A stretch of DNA of 19,029 nucleotides from Bifidobacteriaceae bacterium (GTDB lineage: Bacteria > Actinomycetota > Actinomycetes > Actinomycetales > WQXJ01), in contig JAITLE010000201.1 in assembly GCA_031278075.1 (NCBI GenBank), forward strand, positions 1 to 19,029, given 5' to 3'. This document shows positions 15,401 to 19,029 of this stretch, piece by piece (position 1 is the stretch's first letter; every line of letters begins with the position of its first letter). The notes below the pieces were generated by a model, which was not told where the DNA came from, did not search any database, and saw nothing but the letters and a program-made list of their open reading frames with translations. The position numbers and the translations under genes were made by a program.

Positions 15401-18400
15401 CTACCAGGTCACCTACCAACAGTGCGCGGCCATCGCGCTGGTCAACGTCGCGTGGCAGCCCGCCGACCCGACCGGCGCCCCGGAGGCGCCCGTGTGCCTG
15501 AGCGTCGCCGGCGGCGTCGACTCCCTCACCGGGCAGCCGTGCGGGCGCGCCGACTCCCCGACCAGGACCGTCGAGCTGACCAAGACGGTCAAGCTCGTCG
15601 ACGCCACCGGCCAGCCGGTCGCCACCCCTCGGCCGGGGGACCGCGCGGTCTACACCATCACCGCGTCCAACGCCGGCGAGATCCCGTACACCGAACAAGT
15701 CCCGCTGGTGCTGCGCGACGACATCGCCGCGCTGCTCCAAGGGGCCACCCTCGTCGGCGACCCGACGGCCACGTGGGCGCCTGCGAGCGCCGACCCGGAC
15801 GCCGACTCCGGCGCCTTCGAGATCCTCGACGGCGGCATCGTCTGGCGGGGCGTCCTCGCCGTGGGTCAGCAGGTGACGCTGAGCTACGAGGCGGTCCTGA
15901 CCGCCAGCGGCCTCGGGCGGATCACGAACACGGTCTGGGAGCCCGCCGACCCGTATGCCCCCAACCCGCCCGCGCCCACCTGCGATCCAGCCGACACGAA
16001 CCCGGCCGAGGCCTGCGCGCGCACGGAGTTCGACCGGCCCCTGCTCACCGTCGACAAGACGTCCACACCGTCCAGGACACCCCTCGAGACCGGCGACACC
16101 GTCACGTACACCGTCACCTTCGAGAACGTCGGCGCGGCGGACTTCGACGCCGTCGACGCGCCAGCCATGCTGTTCGACTCGTTGGCGTCCCTCGGCGACG
16201 GCGTCGCCTACAACGGGGACGCGGCGGTGGGCTGGGATCAGCCCACCCCGCCGCCGGGCGCCGTGACCTATGACCAGGCCACGCAGTTGATCTCCTGGAC
16301 CGGTCCACTGGCTGTGGGGCAGAAAGCCTGGATCACGTACAGCGTCACGCTGCGCCAGGCCGGCCCGGCCAGCCTCGTGAACGTGGCCTGGGCCCCTGAC
16401 ACGCCCGCCGAATCCGACCCCCCGGACTGTGCGACCCGCTCCGCGGCGCCCGTGACCTGCGCGGCCGCGACCGAGACCAGAACCCTCACGCACATCGAGA
16501 AGACGACACAGGGCCCCGCCGCGCCCCGCGCCGGCGACCGCCTGACCTACACCGTTCATCTGACCAACATCGGCGACGCGGCGTACACCCAAGCCAGCCC
16601 CGCGCTCATCGTCGACGACCTGACCGAGCTGCTCCTCAACGCCCGCTACAACGACGACGCGCAGACCACGCCCGCCAGCGGGACCATCACGGTGGCCGAC
16701 GGCCGCCTCACGTGGTCCGGTCCGCTTGACGCGCACGCGACGGTGACGCTCACGTTCTCGGTCACGCTGACCGCCGCCGCCGGCGGCGCCGTCGAGAACC
16801 TCGCCTGGTCGCCCGTCGAGTTGACCGACCCGCCACCCGACCAAGCGGTCGACTGCCCGATCAGCGCGGACGCCCCCGACCCGCTCAGCGCCACGCTGTG
16901 CGCCGCCACCGAGACACGCCGCACCAACGTCGCGATCACCAAGGAGGTCACCGGCCCGCCAGGCGTGCCACGCACCGGCGACCTGCTCACCTACACCGTC
17001 AAGATGAAGAACACAGGCACGGTCGATTTCTCCCCGCAGCGCCCCGCGGTGCTCGTGGACGATCTCACCGAGGTGCTCCAGACCGCGCTCTATCTGCGTG
17101 ACGCGTCCGTCTCCTACGACCTGACCGCGCCCAGCCCGGTCCCGCAGCCCGTCTACAGCGCGCCGCGCATCACGTGGAGCGGCCCACTCGCCCAGGGCCA
17201 GACCGTCACGTTGACGTATACGGTCCGGTTGCGCGGCTCGACCGTCGCGGACGCCACCAACACGGCCTGGTCGCCGGCCGACCCGTTCAGCCCCACCCCG
17301 CCGCCGATGCCGACCTGCCGTGCCGACGGGACCGACCCGGGTCCGCTGGCGAGCGGCGTCGACGGCGCCACGGGCGAGGCTTGCGCCACAGCCACGCTGC
17401 ACCGCGCCTTGACCTCGATCAAGAAGTCGGTCAGCCCGGCGGGGACGGCGCTGCCAGGCGAGACGCTGACCTATTCGATCACCGTCCTGAACATCTCCGG
17501 CGCAGACTTCACCGATCAGGACGAGGCCGTGGTGTGGGACGACATCAGCGATGTGCTCGCGGACGCCGACTGGGTGGCCGACTCGCTCACGGTGGACGGG
17601 ATCGGGACCGCGACCCGGACGGGAGACTTGATCCGCTGGAGCGGGGCGCTGCCGAGCGGACAAAGCGCGGTCGTCAGCTACGCCGTCCAGGTGAGGCCGA
17701 CCAGCGACGGCAACTTCCGCAACGTCGCCTGGGTGCCGCTCGACCCGGAGGCGACCGATCCCGCCGCCCCCGGCTGCGCCGGGTCGAACGACGGCAGCCA
17801 GACATCGTCGGTCGCCAGCGGCGAGCTCTGCGCCGGCCTGACGGTCACCGGCCCATCGCTGGCGATCCGCAAACAGTCCCGCCCGACGGGCACGCTCCTG
17901 CCAGGCGACATCGTGACCTACACGATCACCGCGTCGAACGTCGGCGCTGGACCGTTCACCCTGACCGAGCCGATGGTGATCCTGGACGATCTGACCGACC
18001 TGCTCGGCGAGGCGGAACTCGTGCCCGGGAGCCTCGACGCCTCGACGGGCGCGGCGCCGACAGTCGCCGAAGGGCTGTTGCGTTGGTCCGGCGCCGTCCC
18101 CGCCGACACGTCCGTCACCATCACATACCAGGTCAAACTGCTGGGCGGCGGCGACGGTGGCGCCCGCAACGTCGCCTGGAGTCCCGCCGGAGGCGGGACC
18201 GATCCGCCCGCGTGCGACGGATCCGAGACCGCGGTGTGCGCCGCTGACGAACTCCTCTTGCCCAAGCTGACGCTCACCAAGGAACTGGTCACGCCCGGTC
18301 CGTACACACAAGGCGCGGTCGGGCGTTACCGGCTGACCGTCGCGAACACCGGCCAGGCGCCTTTCACCGGCGCCAGGCCCGCCGAGGTGTTGGACGATCT

Positions 18401-19029
18401 GAGCGGCATGTTGGACGGCTCGGTCTTCCGGGGCGACCAGACGGCATCGTCCAGCCTTGGCGGCGCCGTCGCGCAACCGACTTTCCTGACGCCGCTGCTG
18501 CGCTGGAGCGGACCCCTGGCCGTCGGCGAGGTCGTCTCGATCGAATATTCGGTGACGTGGCGCGCGGACGGCGACGGTGTGATCCGCAACATCGCGTGGC
18601 AGCCAGCCGACCCTGACGCGCCCGTCACGCCCAAATGCAACCTGCTCCTGCGTGAGGTCGACGCCGAGACCGGCGAGGTCTGCGCCGCGGTCGACGCGCA
18701 TCGGCCGCTCTTGACGCTGGAGAAGACCTCGGACGGCCATGGACGCGAACTGGCCCCCGGCGACAAGGTGACCTACGAGATCACGGCGACCAACTCCGGG
18801 GACGCCGACTACACCACCGCCGCCAATGCGGTCGTGATGGACGATCTGAGCGCGCTGGCGGATGGCGCCACCTTCAACAACGATCTGAGCGCGACCGTCG
18901 CCGGCGAGACGGCGGCGCCGCCGAGCTACGACCCGGCGACGGGGATCATCCGTTGGGCCGGTCCCCTCAAGGTGGACCAAAGCGTGACGATCAAGTTCTC
19001 GATCACACTGACCGGCGGCGGCAACGGCG
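12423..19029 (+). CDS. DUF11-repeat surface-protein stalk, in frame with the upstream head (runs off right edge)
   Basis: The frame of the upstream head stays open for about 2,202 codons to the window edge. It encodes tandem beta-sandwich repeats of the DUF11 type, usually about 150 residues. Each has a first-strand lysine (ITK-like), VTYTVTxxN, a DDL-type loop, WSGPLxxGxTVTxTYSV and RNVAW, then a proline-rich linker with two cysteines (PxC...TGEPCA). Codon bias matches neighbouring genes. There is no signal peptide and no ribosome binding site after the amber, so separate translation (for example from GTG 12441) looks unlikely. This is best read as the stalk of a cell-wall-projected adhesin whose anchor lies beyond the window. 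If the amber is real and not read through, this part is a pseudogene. The repeat family call is confident; coding status depends on the amber. Confidence 0.75.

Larger units (their letters stand above)
12390..19029 (+). repeat. Fifteen tandem DUF11-type repeat units (fourteen complete, one partial)
   Basis: Units begin, taking the strand that holds the conserved lysine, at about 12390, 12831, 13260, 13737, 14208, 14655, 15105, 15570, 16041, 16482, 16929, 17409, 17859, 18267 and 18708; the last is cut by the window edge. Periods range from 408 to 480 bases, averaging about 450. Units are clearly homologous in protein but diverged at DNA level, so this is an old array and not a recent slippage product. 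Length differences lie mostly in the loop before WSGPL and in the cysteine linker. Confidence 0.88.

Noticed and set aside
14913..18980. 1,355-codon open frame on the minus strand
   Set aside because: It is antisense to the DUF11 repeat stalk. Its translation is Arg/Gly/Val/Asp-rich with no domain, and long antisense frames are expected opposite GC-rich coding DNA. The plus-strand repeats explain the sequence.
12390..19029. CRISPR array or recent DNA tandem repeat
   Set aside because: The periodicity of about 450 bases is at the protein level with diverged DNA; there are no short identical repeats with spacers.

Overview
The window is a GC-rich stretch of chromosome, almost certainly from an actinobacterium (Actinomycetota). 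The evidence is strong G/C bias at third codon positions, GTG/TTG starts, at least two genes that look leaderless, and an actinobacterial nitrogen-assimilation block: DUF4191 protein, glnA1, and a convergent glnA2-glnE pair. I cannot place it below phylum. The surface-protein family at the right end is common in host-associated Actinomycetales/Micrococcales-type and bifidobacterial genomes, but that is inference.

Layout, left to right. (1) 1-531, minus: N-terminal part of an APC-type amino-acid permease. It is divergent from (2) 629-1294 and 1294-1950, plus: two TrkA/RCK potassium-uptake regulators that overlap by one base. This trio has the same arrangement as Rv2690c-ceoB-ceoC in Mycobacterium tuberculosis. 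A hairpin follows at 1960-1977. (3) 2145-2936, plus: a two-helix DUF4191 membrane protein. (4) 3065-4489, plus: glnA1, an adenylylatable glutamine synthetase, preceded by a GlnR-like operator and followed by a strong intrinsic terminator. (5) 4738-5169 and 5187-6314, plus: panD and an AI-2E-type transporter, probably co-transcribed. (6) 6305-9400 and 9397-10737, minus: glnE and glnA2, joined by a GTGA stop/start overlap. glnA2 has its own GlnR-like operator. (7) 10959 to the right edge, plus: a giant secreted CshA-like/DUF11 surface protein running off the window.

How the genes fit together: glnA1, glnA2 and glnE form a nitrogen module. GlnA1 keeps the adenylylation tyrosine that GlnE would modify. 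GlnA2 lacks it but is translationally coupled to GlnE. Candidate GlnR boxes before both glutamine synthetase genes suggest shared transcriptional control. panD supplies beta-alanine for pantothenate.

The most notable region is the surface protein. Its secreted head (signal peptide, CshA non-repetitive-domain-like region, GEVED-like domain) ends at an in-frame amber codon at 12420-12422. The same reading frame then stays open for about 2,200 codons to the window edge, encoding fourteen full and one partial DUF11-type repeats of about 150 residues. The amber falls at a register-perfect position inside repeat 1. Across the repeats a lysine, an aspartate and an asparagine (once aspartate) are kept, and every complete repeat ends in a two-cysteine linker. 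This suggests a covalently stapled fibrillar stalk, with either a nonsense lesion or a recoding event between head and stalk.

No tRNA, rRNA, insertion sequence or CRISPR array was seen. No gene-free stretch exceeds 300 bases.
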